Shown here: piece by piece, positions 57,045-64,000 of the stretch | Numbering within the stretch: position 1 is the stretch's first letter | Layout of the letters: each line of letters begins with the position of its first letter | The notes under the pieces: model-generated | Told to the model about the DNA's origin: nothing | The model's database searches: none | Seen by the model: only the letters and a program-made list of their open reading frames with translations | NCBI GenBank assembly: GCA_043807765.1 | Contig: JAZDFQ010000044.1 | Span: forward strand, 1 to 64,000 | DNA length: 64,000 nucleotides | Direction: 5' to 3' | Origin: Stygiobacter sp043807765 | GTDB taxonomy: Bacteria; Bacteroidota; Ignavibacteria; Ignavibacteriales; Melioribacteraceae | Position numbers and translations under genes: made by a program

Positions 57045-57689
57045 ATGAATACAATTGAAATTAACAAACGTTACAGTGAACTTGCAGAAAGCAGTTGTTG
57101 TCTATCTTGTGGTGGCGCAATCAACTATGCAGAACCACAACTTGGTGAGTTTTGTGTTGATTTGGGATGCGGTAGAGGAAATGATGTTTTAAGAATGGCT
57201 GAAGCAGTTGGCGAAAACGGCTTTGTTTATGGTGTTGATGTATCTGACGGAATGCTGGAGAAAGCAAAAGCTAACGCAGATAAATTTGGAGTAACAAATG
57301 TAAAATTTGTTAAATCTGAATTGGAAAAAATAGAAATTGATGATAAGCAAGCAAATCTTGTAATTTCTAATTGTACTATTAATCATGCTTTGGATAAGTT
57401 AAAAGTATGGCAAGAAGTTTTACGCATTCTTAAAAAAGGTGGTCGTTTTTCTGTAAGTGATATTTATTCTTTGGAAGAAGTTCCGGATGAATATAGAAAC
57501 GATCCGGTTGCTGTTGCAGAATGCTGGGCCGGTGCAATTACTAAAGAGCTTTATTTGAGCATTCTGAATGAAGTAGGTTTTGTTGATATACAAATTATTG
57601 AAGAAAGTATGCCGTATGATAAAGGAAAAATAAAAGTTGCCAGCTTTACGGTTGTTGGCAAAAGGAGAAACTGTAATTGTTCTCATTGA
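57045..57689 (+). CDS. ArsM-like class I methyltransferase
   Basis: A 214-residue protein matching arsenite methyltransferase-type enzymes: N-terminal Cys cluster C18-C19-C22 (ESSCCLSCGG), SAM site DLGCGRG (39-45), acidic VDVSDGML, SNC at C110 (ISNCTINHALDK), ISDIY and AECWAGA with C160. The SNC and xECxGGA cysteines correspond to metalloid-binding positions in ArsM. An extra Cys pair ends the chain (NCNCSH). Arsenic methylation is the family expectation, but no ars operon surrounds it. It lies 37 nt after the thioredoxin reductase fusion and 86 nt before the peptide gene, so a peptide-directed role is an open alternative. Confidence 0.82.
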   Translation: MNTIEINKRYSELAESSCCLSCGGAINYAEPQLGEFCVDLGCGRGNDVLRMAEAVGENGFVYGVDVSDGMLEKAKANADKFGVTNVKFVKSELEKIEIDDKQANLVISNCTINHALDKLKVWQEVLRILKKGGRFSVSDIYSLEEVPDEYRNDPVAVAECWAGAITKELYLSILNEVGFVDIQIIEESMPYDKGKIKVASFTVVGKRRNCNCSH

Positions 57690-57775
57690 TCAACTCATGG
57701 ACTAAATGATTTTGAATCAAAAGGTAATTGAACATTTTCGATTATCACTTATTGTACTAACTACGGAGGCAGATG

Positions 57776-57868
57776 ATGAAATCTCTCATCTCAAAAAAGA
57801 AGAGCAATGTAAAAATTGCTCAGTGTTGTGCTAAAGTCTCGGCAATTGTTACAGGTTGCCACGATTAG
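57776..57868 (+). CDS. Short Cys-containing peptide, candidate RiPP precursor
   Basis: A 30-codon gene. GGAGG (57765-57769) lies 6 nt before ATG 57776; an ATG 3 nt further upstream is possible. The N-terminal half is Lys-rich (Lys at 2, 7-9 and 13), like a leader. The C-terminal half is CCAKVSAIVTGCHD, with Cys at 17, 18 and 28 and no Arg or aromatic residue. A terminator follows, and then a radical SAM/SPASM maturase. Strong translation signal, leader-core layout and maturase neighbour together indicate a ribosomally made, modified peptide. I do not recognise the core in any named family. Confidence 0.75.
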   Translation: MKSLISKKKSNVKIAQCCAKVSAIVTGCHD

Positions 57869-57884
57869 CAATTAGTACGGGAGT

Positions 57885-57910
57885 ATCCGGCTTTATGCCG
57901 GATTTCTTTT
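57885..57910 (+). terminator. Terminator/attenuator between the peptide gene and radical SAM gene
   Basis: The stem ATCCGGC/GCCGGAT (57885-57891 and 57897-57903, loop TTTAT) is followed by TTCTTTT. It lies 16 nt after the peptide stop and 26 nt before the radical SAM start. Such partial terminators are common in peptide-modification clusters, where they raise the peptide-to-enzyme ratio. Confidence 0.85.
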
Positions 57911-57936
57911 ATTAACGATCTATGTAGGATATGCAA

Positions 57937-59247
57937 ATGAAGTTTTCTAAGTACAATATCTTTTCCCAAATAAGAAATTCTGAAAATTATTATTTAGTTA
58001 ACCTGCTTACCGGTAATGCCGATATTCTTCAACCGGACAAAGCCGAAGAAATAGTTAAAGGTAACTATACGGATGTTGAAGAGTATATTGAGAAAGGATA
58101 TTTGGTTGATGAGAAGGAAGAGAAGAAGCTATACATGAAAAAATATCTCGAGTTCATTGAGGCCAGAGATAAAGATGAAATACAAATATTTCTTGTTCCC
58201 TGGTATGCTTGCAACTTTGGATGCGATTATTGCTATCAATCCGGCTATGAAAATATAAAGCAGTCTATTTCAAAAGATATTATTGATGCATTCTTCTCTT
58301 ACATAAAAAGCGAATTTGCCGGGAAAAGAAAATACATTACTGTTTTTGGCGGTGAGCCTCTTTTGCCAGCAGAGGCTTCAAAAAAATCGGTTGAGTACAT
58401 ACTACAATGTGCTACTGAAAATGGAATTGATACGGCTTTTGTTACCAATGGATATTCCCTAAGGGAATATTCACCAACATTAAAAAAATACGGAATAAGA
58501 GAAATACAAGTAACATTAGATGGACTTGAAGATGTGCACAACATGCGCCGCCCATTAAAAGGCGGTGGTGGAACATTTCAGAATATTGTTGAAGGAATAG
58601 ATGCTGCTTTGGCAGATCGAATCAATATCAATCTTCGGGTTGTAATTGATAAAGAAAACTTAAACTCTCTAGTTGATCTTTCAAAGTTTGCTGTAGAAAG
58701 AGGTTGGACAAATAGCCCATACTTCAAAACTCAACTTGGAAGAAATTATGAGTTGCATTATTGTCAGTCGGCACAAAGTAAATTGTTCACACGTCTCGAA
58801 TTCTACGAGGCTATATATTCTTTAATTCTTCAGCATCCGGAAGTATTGGAATTCCATAAACCGGCTTTTTCTATTTCGAAATTTTTGTTCGACAATGGCG
58901 AACTGCCGGCTCCTCTATTTGATGATTGCACCGGATGTAAAACTGAATGGGCTTTTGATAGTTCCGGACAGATTTATTCTTGTACTGCCACAGTAGGAAA
59001 AAAGGGAGAGGAGCTTGGAACATTCTATCCGACAGTTCACAAAAAGGAAGATCTGATAAAGATTTGGGAGGGAAGAGATGTCACAACAATTCCAGAGTGC
59101 AAAGATTGTAATTTACAGTTAGCTTGCGGCGGTGGTTGTGCTTCAATTGCAAAAAATAAAAACGGAATCCTAAACTCGCCGGATTGCAGACCGATTACAG
59201 AATTGTTGCAAATGGGAATAGCTCATTATTTTGAAGAAGTGAAATAA
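57937..59247 (+). CDS. Radical SAM/SPASM protein, candidate peptide maturase
   Basis: The start is set at ATG 57937 (AGG 8 nt upstream); an ATG at 57931 leaves too little space. The roughly 436-residue protein has an N-terminal region of about 95 residues, then the radical SAM barrel with C-x3-C-x2-C (ACNFGCDYCY), the GGEPLL motif and a VTLDG strand. The C-terminal SPASM region has multiple Cys (DDCTGCKTEWAF; IYSCTA; ECKDCNLQLACGGGC; SPDC) for auxiliary [4Fe-4S] clusters. Enzymes of this build make thioether or C-C links in peptides, or modify enzymes. The peptide gene directly upstream is the most likely substrate. Confidence 0.88.
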   Translation: MKFSKYNIFSQIRNSENYYLVNLLTGNADILQPDKAEEIVKGNYTDVEEYIEKGYLVDEKEEKKLYMKKYLEFIEARDKDEIQIFLVPWYACNFGCDYCYQSGYENIKQSISKDIIDAFFSYIKSEFAGKRKYITVFGGEPLLPAEASKKSVEYILQCATENGIDTAFVTNGYSLREYSPTLKKYGIREIQVTLDGLEDVHNMRRPLKGGGGTFQNIVEGIDAALADRININLRVVIDKENLNSLVDLSKFAVERGWTNSPYFKTQLGRNYELHYCQSAQSKLFTRLEFYEAIYSLILQHPEVLEFHKPAFSISKFLFDNGELPAPLFDDCTGCKTEWAFDSSGQIYSCTATVGKKGEELGTFYPTVHKKEDLIKIWEGRDVTTIPECKDCNLQLACGGGCASIAKNKNGILNSPDCRPITELLQMGIAHYFEEVK

Positions 59248-59267
59248 TCGTGTATAGGGAGATATTC

Positions 59268-59810
59268 ATGAATGAAAGAGTTTACAGTAGTGGCGTTGAC
59301 AAATTACGCTCAGCAGAAAGAATCGAAAGGCTTGAAGTTGAACGTGTAGTTGATCTTTGTTTAAAAGAAAAAGGAATAAATTCTGTTCTGGATGTTGGAA
59401 CCGGAAGCGGAGTTTTTGCCGAAGCATTCTTTAAGAGAAATTTACTTGTAAGCGGAATTGATCCGAATCCGGAAATGATTGAGGCGGCAAAATCTTATTT
59501 GCCAGATTGCAATTTCAAATTGGCGTCGGCAGAAGTGTTGCCCTTCGATGATAAATCATTCGACATGGTCTTTATGGGATTAGTTCTTCACGAAGTGGAT
59601 GACTACAAAAAGGTGATTGATGAAGCCAAGAGAGTAGCAGTAAAACAAATAGCAGTTTTGGAATGGAACTATATAGTCCAACAGATTGGACCACCGTTAG
59701 AGCATAGATTAAAACCGGAATTTTTAAAACATCTTTCTATTGGAGCGGGGATAAATTCATTCGAAATACTACCGCTAACAAATTTATCATTGTATTTGTT
59801 AAAGATATAA
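59268..59810 (+). CDS. SAM-dependent class I methyltransferase
   Basis: The start is set at ATG 59268 with GGGAG 6 nt upstream; the open frame begins at a GTG, 59250. The 180-residue protein has the class I SAM motif LDVGTGSG, acidic GIDPNPEM, LASAEVLPFDDKSFD and FMGLVLHEV, the pattern of UbiE/Ubie-like methyltransferases. It follows the radical SAM gene by 20 nt, so co-transcription is likely. It may methylate the peptide product or an unrelated small molecule. Confidence 0.82.
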   Translation: MNERVYSSGVDKLRSAERIERLEVERVVDLCLKEKGINSVLDVGTGSGVFAEAFFKRNLLVSGIDPNPEMIEAAKSYLPDCNFKLASAEVLPFDDKSFDMVFMGLVLHEVDDYKKVIDEAKRVAVKQIAVLEWNYIVQQIGPPLEHRLKPEFLKHLSIGAGINSFEILPLTNLSLYLLKI

Positions 59811-59907
59811 ATTCGCTAGACTAAACCGGCTGCAAAATACTCACAAGACATGACTGTAAATACAGTATCTTATGCATCAAATATTTTAATGTCTAGAGAG
59901 AAGTTAT

Positions 59908-60372
59908 ATGAACTCGGAAAGAAAACTAATCCCCATCAAGTTTGAAGATCCATCTGTTTCAAGAAAGTTTTCTCATGAAGCATTGAATCACGAATTAGAA
60001 TTTGATTTGGATTATAATAATTGCGAAACTGAGGTTATCTCTTTAGGCAAATATATACGAGGTATTATTCGCATTTCAACTAAAAACACAGAAGAGCACC
60101 TTTTTACACCAAAGGACATGATATATTCAATAAATGAAATTGGTGAGTTTGTTGAGCGCGAGAGAATTGAAGACGAATTGATTGATAATTGGTTTTACGG
60201 TAGATTCGAATACACAAAGAGTATCAATGGAATAGATCGTTACATATTTAATCAGAACATTTGTTTTTATAAATACCATCATATTAAGTTGCACAAACTG
60301 GTTTCGGATCTCATCTATATAGAGTTAGATAAAAGCAGAACTGCTGATCTTAAAACAAAACACAGTCATTAA
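59908..60372 (+). CDS. Hypothetical protein
   Basis: A 154-residue soluble protein, without signal peptide or membrane span. It is rich in Asp, Glu and aromatic residues (FKYHHIKLHKLVSD-like end) with no motif I recognise. AGAGAAG precedes the ATG. It follows the methyltransferase by about 100 nt and may or may not belong to the same unit. Confidence 0.55.
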   Translation: MNSERKLIPIKFEDPSVSRKFSHEALNHELEFDLDYNNCETEVISLGKYIRGIIRISTKNTEEHLFTPKDMIYSINEIGEFVERERIEDELIDNWFYGRFEYTKSINGIDRYIFNQNICFYKYHHIKLHKLVSDLIYIELDKSRTADLKTKHSH

Positions 60373-60703
60373 AATTTTGTGACCAAATTGCAGCAAACTT
60401 GTTTCAACCTCACAAGATTGCTCCGTTTACACAGAATATATCTAAATTCATGTTTTTCATTTATGTGCTGCGATTAAAGTGTTTATTTCATTCTTTCAAA
60501 TAATCCGCGCTTAAAAAAACAATTTCTAGTTAAGCTTTTTTTCTTACTGAAGTGAATTCGTCGAAGCTAGTTGATCGCTGCGTTTACTGTTAATAGAGAA
60601 TTATAATAATCGAACTAAGCCAAAAATTGAAAATAGGAAGGTCACCATTCAAAGTGACCCTCCTTATTATCAATATTTTCATTAAGACAATTTATTAATC
60701 TGT
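60373..60703. other. Convergent intergenic region with a shared hairpin
   Basis: GGTCAC/GTGACC (60640-60645 and 60654-60659), extended by GGA/TCC around a mismatch, forms a hairpin that could terminate both converging units. Otherwise nothing was recognised. Confidence 0.55.
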
Positions 60704-60796
60704 CTATACAAAATAGGTATAATGACATGCGTAAAGAGCAAGACCAATAGCAGTCAAGATTAATAACAAAAAGAGTGTAGCGCCTATCTTTTTCAT
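60704..60796 (-). CDS. Small (30-residue) single-span membrane peptide
   Basis: A 30-codon frame on the minus strand. MKKIG is followed by a hydrophobic helix (ATLFLLLILTAIGLALY) and a short polar tail (ACHYTYFV). A strong AAAGGAAAGG lies 9 nt before the ATG, and the start is 35 nt after the stop of the large secreted protein. Possible roles include a membrane accessory peptide; no family is recognised. Its size makes chance possible, but the strong site argues for translation. Confidence 0.5.
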   Translation of the reverse strand: MKKIGATLFLLLILTAIGLALYACHYTYFV

Positions 60797-60831
60797 TTTG
60801 TTATACCTTTCCTTTTAGTTATTGGAAATTT

Positions 60832-63800
60832 CTATTTAATTAATATCATCTTTTTGGCTGCAATAAAATTGCTAGTAGTTATTCTATAAATATAAGTTCC
60901 GCTAGCTACTTTACTTCCGGCATTATCCATTCCATTCCATTCCAGCGAATGGTTCCCGGCTAACATTTCCTTATTAACTAATGATCTTACTTCCCTGCCA
61001 ATCATATCATAGATTTTTATGTTTACGAAAGTATTTTGTGGAAGCGAATAAGAAATTTTAGTTGTAGGATTAAACGGATTGGGATAATTCTGCGATAACC
61101 CAAATCGAGTAGGAATAGCTTCTTTTTCTTCTATCGCAGTTACTGAATTATTTACTTTAAACTGACCGGTACCGGAATAGTAAGATGCATTTCCGGTTTC
61201 ATCCAGTGAACGGACTTTCCAGAAATAGTCCTTTCCACCTATTAAACCATCAACTTGCATATTTGATTTATCAGTATTGAATTTTTTTGCATTTTGGAAA
61301 TCGGGATTATCGGCTACTTGAACTTCAAATATTGAGTTGGCAGTTGTTGCTGTTGGCAAGTACCAGAATAATTCTGGAGAAACAGTATTTATTGTAACAG
61401 AATTTGTTGGACTACCGGTAACAGGTTGAACTACATAATTAATTGCAGCCATTGTAAACAATGCAGTAGCTGACCATGCAGATTTTGTAACGCCATTAGT
61501 CGATCTTACTCTCCATGCATATTGTACTCCGCCAGTTAGCGAGGAAGTAAATGTATAAGACATGGTTGATGAAATTGCAAAAACATTATCAGCCGGCCAA
61601 GGATCGCTGGCAGGCACACATTGGATTTCATATGTTAATCCGCTTGCGTAAGTTCCTAAATACCAATTCAATGTTGGTGTCGTATACTCTGTTGGATTTC
61701 CAACAGGCCAGGACGCGAATGGTACAACCGGTCCTACGCCCGTATTGGATATCATTGTAAATAACGCAGTAGTTGACCATGCAGATTTTGTTACACCATT
61801 AGTGGATCTCACTCTCCATGCATATTGTACTCCGTTCGTTAACGCAGAAGTAAAAGTATAAGAGAGAGTTGATGAAGTTGCATATACATTATCAGCAAGC
61901 CAAGGGTCGCTAGCCGGTACACATTGGATTTCATATGTCAATCCGGGAACGTATGTTCCTAAATACCAGTTCAATGTTGGTGTCGAATACTCAGTTGGAT
62001 TCCCAATAGGCCAAGACGCAAATGGTACAACTGGAGCTCCACCTGAATTGGATACCATCGTAAATAACGCGGTAGTTGACCAAGCAGATTTTGTTACACC
62101 GTTAGTAGATCTTACTCTCCATGCATATTGCACTCCGTTCGTTAGTGCGGAAGTAAAAGTATAAGAGAGAGTTGATGAGGTTGCATATACATTATCAGCC
62201 AGCCAAGGATCGCTAGCCGGTACACATTGGATTTCATAGGTTAATCCTGGAGCATATATTCCCAAATACCAATTCAATGTTGGTGTTGTATATACTGTTG
62301 GATTACCAACAGGCCAAGATGTTATTGGTACTACTGGCCCTCCAGCAGAATTAGATACCATAGTAAACAATGCGGTAGCCGACCACGCAGATTTAGTAAT
62401 ACCATTAGTAGACCTAACTCTCCATGCATATTGTACACCGTTCGTTAATGAGGAAGTGAAAGTATAAGAGAGAGTTGATGATGTTGCATATACATTATCA
62501 GCCGGCCAAGGATCGCTAGCCGTTACACATTGAATTTCATAGGTTAGTCCTATTGCCGAAGTGCCCATATACCAATTTAATGTTGGTGTTATATACACAG
62601 TTGGATTACCAACAGGCCAAGATGTTATTGGTACAACCGGTACTCCGGCTGAGTTGGCTACCATCGTAAATAGTGCAGTAGATGACCACTCAGATTTTGT
62701 TACTCCATTTGTTGATCTAACTCTCCACGCATATTGAACTCCGCTAGTTAGCGCGGAAGTAAAAGTATAAGACGTTGTTGATGAAGTTGCATAAACATTA
62801 TCAGCAAGCCAAGGATCGCTAGCAGGTACACATTGGATTTCATATGTCAATCCGGGAGCGTATGTTCCCAGATACCAATTCAATGTTGGTGTAGTATATA
62901 CGGTTGGATTACCAACAGGCCATGAAGCAATTGGAATTGGTCCTTCTCTCACAACATTCAAATATTCATATGCACCAATATCAACAGTTGCGTCAAGAAT
63001 TCTGTTATGCTCATCTAAATCAGTTGCGGTGTTCATCCAGACAGCGTTAAACCCTACATTAAGAAGAGTCGATGAACTTGACAAATGAAAATCACTACCG
63101 CCGGCATTTACAAAAAGCGGATCGTCGGAAATATTTCCGGTTCCGGCGTAGAGAGGAGTAGTGCAGCTGTATGAAACACTGTTTCCGTGTCCTGAATCGA
63201 TAATATAATTAGCACTACCGGAATTAGAATAAATAATAGAGTTCTCAACTATTCCATTGTTCCAAAGTCTAATTCCAGAGCCATCTGTTGCAGTATTATT
63301 TGTGATAGTACAATTCTGAACTGTTCCGCCGCTCCAAATATTTATTCCACCCCCGTGAGGCGTAGCAGTATTACCGGTAATTAAACAACCCCGAACAGTT
63401 CCATTAAAGCAGCGAACGCCGCCTCCCCAATCCGCAGTATTGTTTCTGATAATACAATTAATAACCATCCCGGAATTATTGAGTGCTATACCGCCCCCAT
63501 CTCTGGCAGCATTGTTCTCAATAATACAATTCTGAACAGTCCCATTGTCGCACTGAACACCTCCTCCGTAGCCTGAGAGGTTCCGTCCATTTGTTATTGT
63601 AAATCCATCAATGATAGCACTAGCATGATTAATAAAAAAGCAGCGAGTTGCGCTGTTTCCATCAATGGTTGTTAAGAGATAACCATTTGCACTACTAATA
63701 GTTATTCCTTTTGTAACAGAAATATTGGCAGCAAGAGTATAAGTGCCGTCACCAACAAGAACAATATCGCCCGAACTTGCTGCATCTACTGCATCTTGAA

Positions 63801-63939
63801 TGTTTGTTGCAGCTTTTGCCCATGTATCATAGGGGGCTGTACTACTTCCGCTTAAAGCCACATAAAAAGTGCTATAAGCAAAGTGATTGTTAAAGGAGAT
63901 TAGTAATACCAGAATAAGAGGAATGAAGATTTTTTTCAT
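60832..63939 (-). CDS. Secreted beta-helix protein with five Fn3-like repeats and type IX sorting domain
   Basis: A 1035-residue protein with a signal peptide (1-23). Residues about 25-320 form a right-handed beta-helix (GGGVQCDNGTVQNCIIENN-type rungs, NNTA repeats) of the pectate-lyase/polymorphic-protein type. Then come five nearly identical repeats of about 100 residues (62943 down to 61441), each with a SWPVGNPT start, YEIQCV centre and YAWRVRSTNG end, like fibronectin type III modules. A further Fn3-like part precedes the C-terminal sorting domain (NYPNPFNPTTKIS; end KKMILIK). It should be secreted by the type IX system and held at the surface. The near-identity suggests recent duplication or gene conversion. 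Confidence 0.87.
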   Translation of the reverse strand: MKKIFIPLILVLLISFNNHFAYSTFYVALSGSSTAPYDTWAKAATNIQDAVDAASSGDIVLVGDGTYTLAANISVTKGITISSANGYLLTTIDGNSATRCFFINHASAIIDGFTITNGRNLSGYGGGVQCDNGTVQNCIIENNAARDGGGIALNNSGMVINCIIRNNTADWGGGVRCFNGTVRGCLITGNTATPHGGGINIWSGGTVQNCTITNNTATDGSGIRLWNNGIVENSIIYSNSGSANYIIDSGHGNSVSYSCTTPLYAGTGNISDDPLFVNAGGSDFHLSSSSTLLNVGFNAVWMNTATDLDEHNRILDATVDIGAYEYLNVVREGPIPIASWPVGNPTVYTTPTLNWYLGTYAPGLTYEIQCVPASDPWLADNVYATSSTTSYTFTSALTSGVQYAWRVRSTNGVTKSEWSSTALFTMVANSAGVPVVPITSWPVGNPTVYITPTLNWYMGTSAIGLTYEIQCVTASDPWPADNVYATSSTLSYTFTSSLTNGVQYAWRVRSTNGITKSAWSATALFTMVSNSAGGPVVPITSWPVGNPTVYTTPTLNWYLGIYAPGLTYEIQCVPASDPWLADNVYATSSTLSYTFTSALTNGVQYAWRVRSTNGVTKSAWSTTALFTMVSNSGGAPVVPFASWPIGNPTEYSTPTLNWYLGTYVPGLTYEIQCVPASDPWLADNVYATSSTLSYTFTSALTNGVQYAWRVRSTNGVTKSAWSTTALFTMISNTGVGPVVPFASWPVGNPTEYTTPTLNWYLGTYASGLTYEIQCVPASDPWPADNVFAISSTMSYTFTSSLTGGVQYAWRVRSTNGVTKSAWSATALFTMAAINYVVQPVTGSPTNSVTINTVSPELFWYLPTATTANSIFEVQVADNPDFQNAKKFNTDKSNMQVDGLIGGKDYFWKVRSLDETGNASYYSGTGQFKVNNSVTAIEEKEAIPTRFGLSQNYPNPFNPTTKISYSLPQNTFVNIKIYDMIGREVRSLVNKEMLAGNHSLEWNGMDNAGSKVASGTYIYRITTSNFIAAKKMILIK

Positions 63940-64000
63940 ATCTACTCCACTTAGTTAATTGAATTCTCTTTAAAAATGTTGAGTTTCACTTTCTCATAAT
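63940..64000. other. Upstream region of the secreted protein, cut by the window edge
   Basis: It contains the ribosome-binding site of the minus-strand gene (GGAG before the ATG at 63939). The promoter is not identifiable in the few bases available. Confidence 0.4.

Noticed and set aside
57773..57868. Peptide start at the ATG 3 nt upstream of the chosen one
   Set aside because: It leaves only 3 nt from GGAGG to the start, against 6 nt for the chosen ATG; the product differs by one Met only.
1..64000. CRISPR arrays, tRNA and rRNA genes, riboswitches
   Set aside because: No regularly spaced direct repeats, cloverleaf or rRNA-like conserved segments were seen on reading; a covariance-model scan was not possible here.

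Overview
The window reads as chromosomal DNA of a low-GC Gram-negative member of the Bacteroidota/Chlorobi-Ignavibacteria side of the tree. Two proteins end in the type IX secretion sorting domain typical of that group, with the motif NYPNPFNPTT and a terminal KKMILxK. Many products carry lipoprotein or outer-membrane signals. The exact genus cannot be read from the sequence. No rRNA, tRNA or CRISPR array was seen.

Layout. (1) 1-15.5 kb: a decayed sensor-kinase remnant, then a run of signalling genes. These are two paralogous PAS/membrane kinases with a receiver, a REC-kinase plus NarL-type regulator pair, and a REC-kinase followed by a porin, a small PstS-like binding protein and a chemotaxis receptor. 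(2) 15.6-27.5 kb, minus strand: an acyl-ACP desaturase between two copies of a 163-bp palindromic repeat, an IS3 transposase scrap, an S41 protease/barrel pair, membrane and redox enzymes, a propeller protein, a HExxH protein, a third palindrome copy, and a LytS/LytTR pair. (3) 28-37.4 kb: a NarX/NarL-type pair and a tightly packed five-gene PAS/kinase/receiver operon. In all the window holds eight histidine kinases and six separate response regulators. (4) 37.6-46 kb: envelope genes, including lipoproteins, a coiled-coil membrane protein and a nine-repeat DUF5666 secreted protein broken by a one-base frameshift. (5) 46-51.4 kb, minus strand: a DUF2911, PIG-L deacetylase, 48-aa membrane protein and sodium:solute symporter set. 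(6) 52-60.4 kb: a thiol/sulfur redox island with a dead rhodanese, an SQR/NDH-2-like flavoprotein, DUF1847, TlpA-like thioredoxin, DUF2892 and a thioredoxin-thioredoxin reductase fusion. It runs into an ArsM-like methyltransferase, a 30-residue Cys-containing peptide gene, a radical SAM/SPASM enzyme and a second methyltransferase. (7) 60.7-64 kb, minus strand: a secreted beta-helix protein with five near-identical repeats, and a 30-aa membrane peptide.

The most interesting item is the short gene at 57776-57868. It has a strong ribosome-binding site, a Lys-rich leader and a CC...GC tail. A factor-independent terminator separates it from a radical SAM/SPASM maturase. It looks like an unannotated ribosomally made, post-translationally modified peptide (RiPP) cassette embedded in a thiol-redox and metalloid-like context. 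Other items worth checking are the 163-bp palindrome family, several decaying genes (kinase, transposase, rhodanese, ArsR-like) and the unannotated small membrane proteins.
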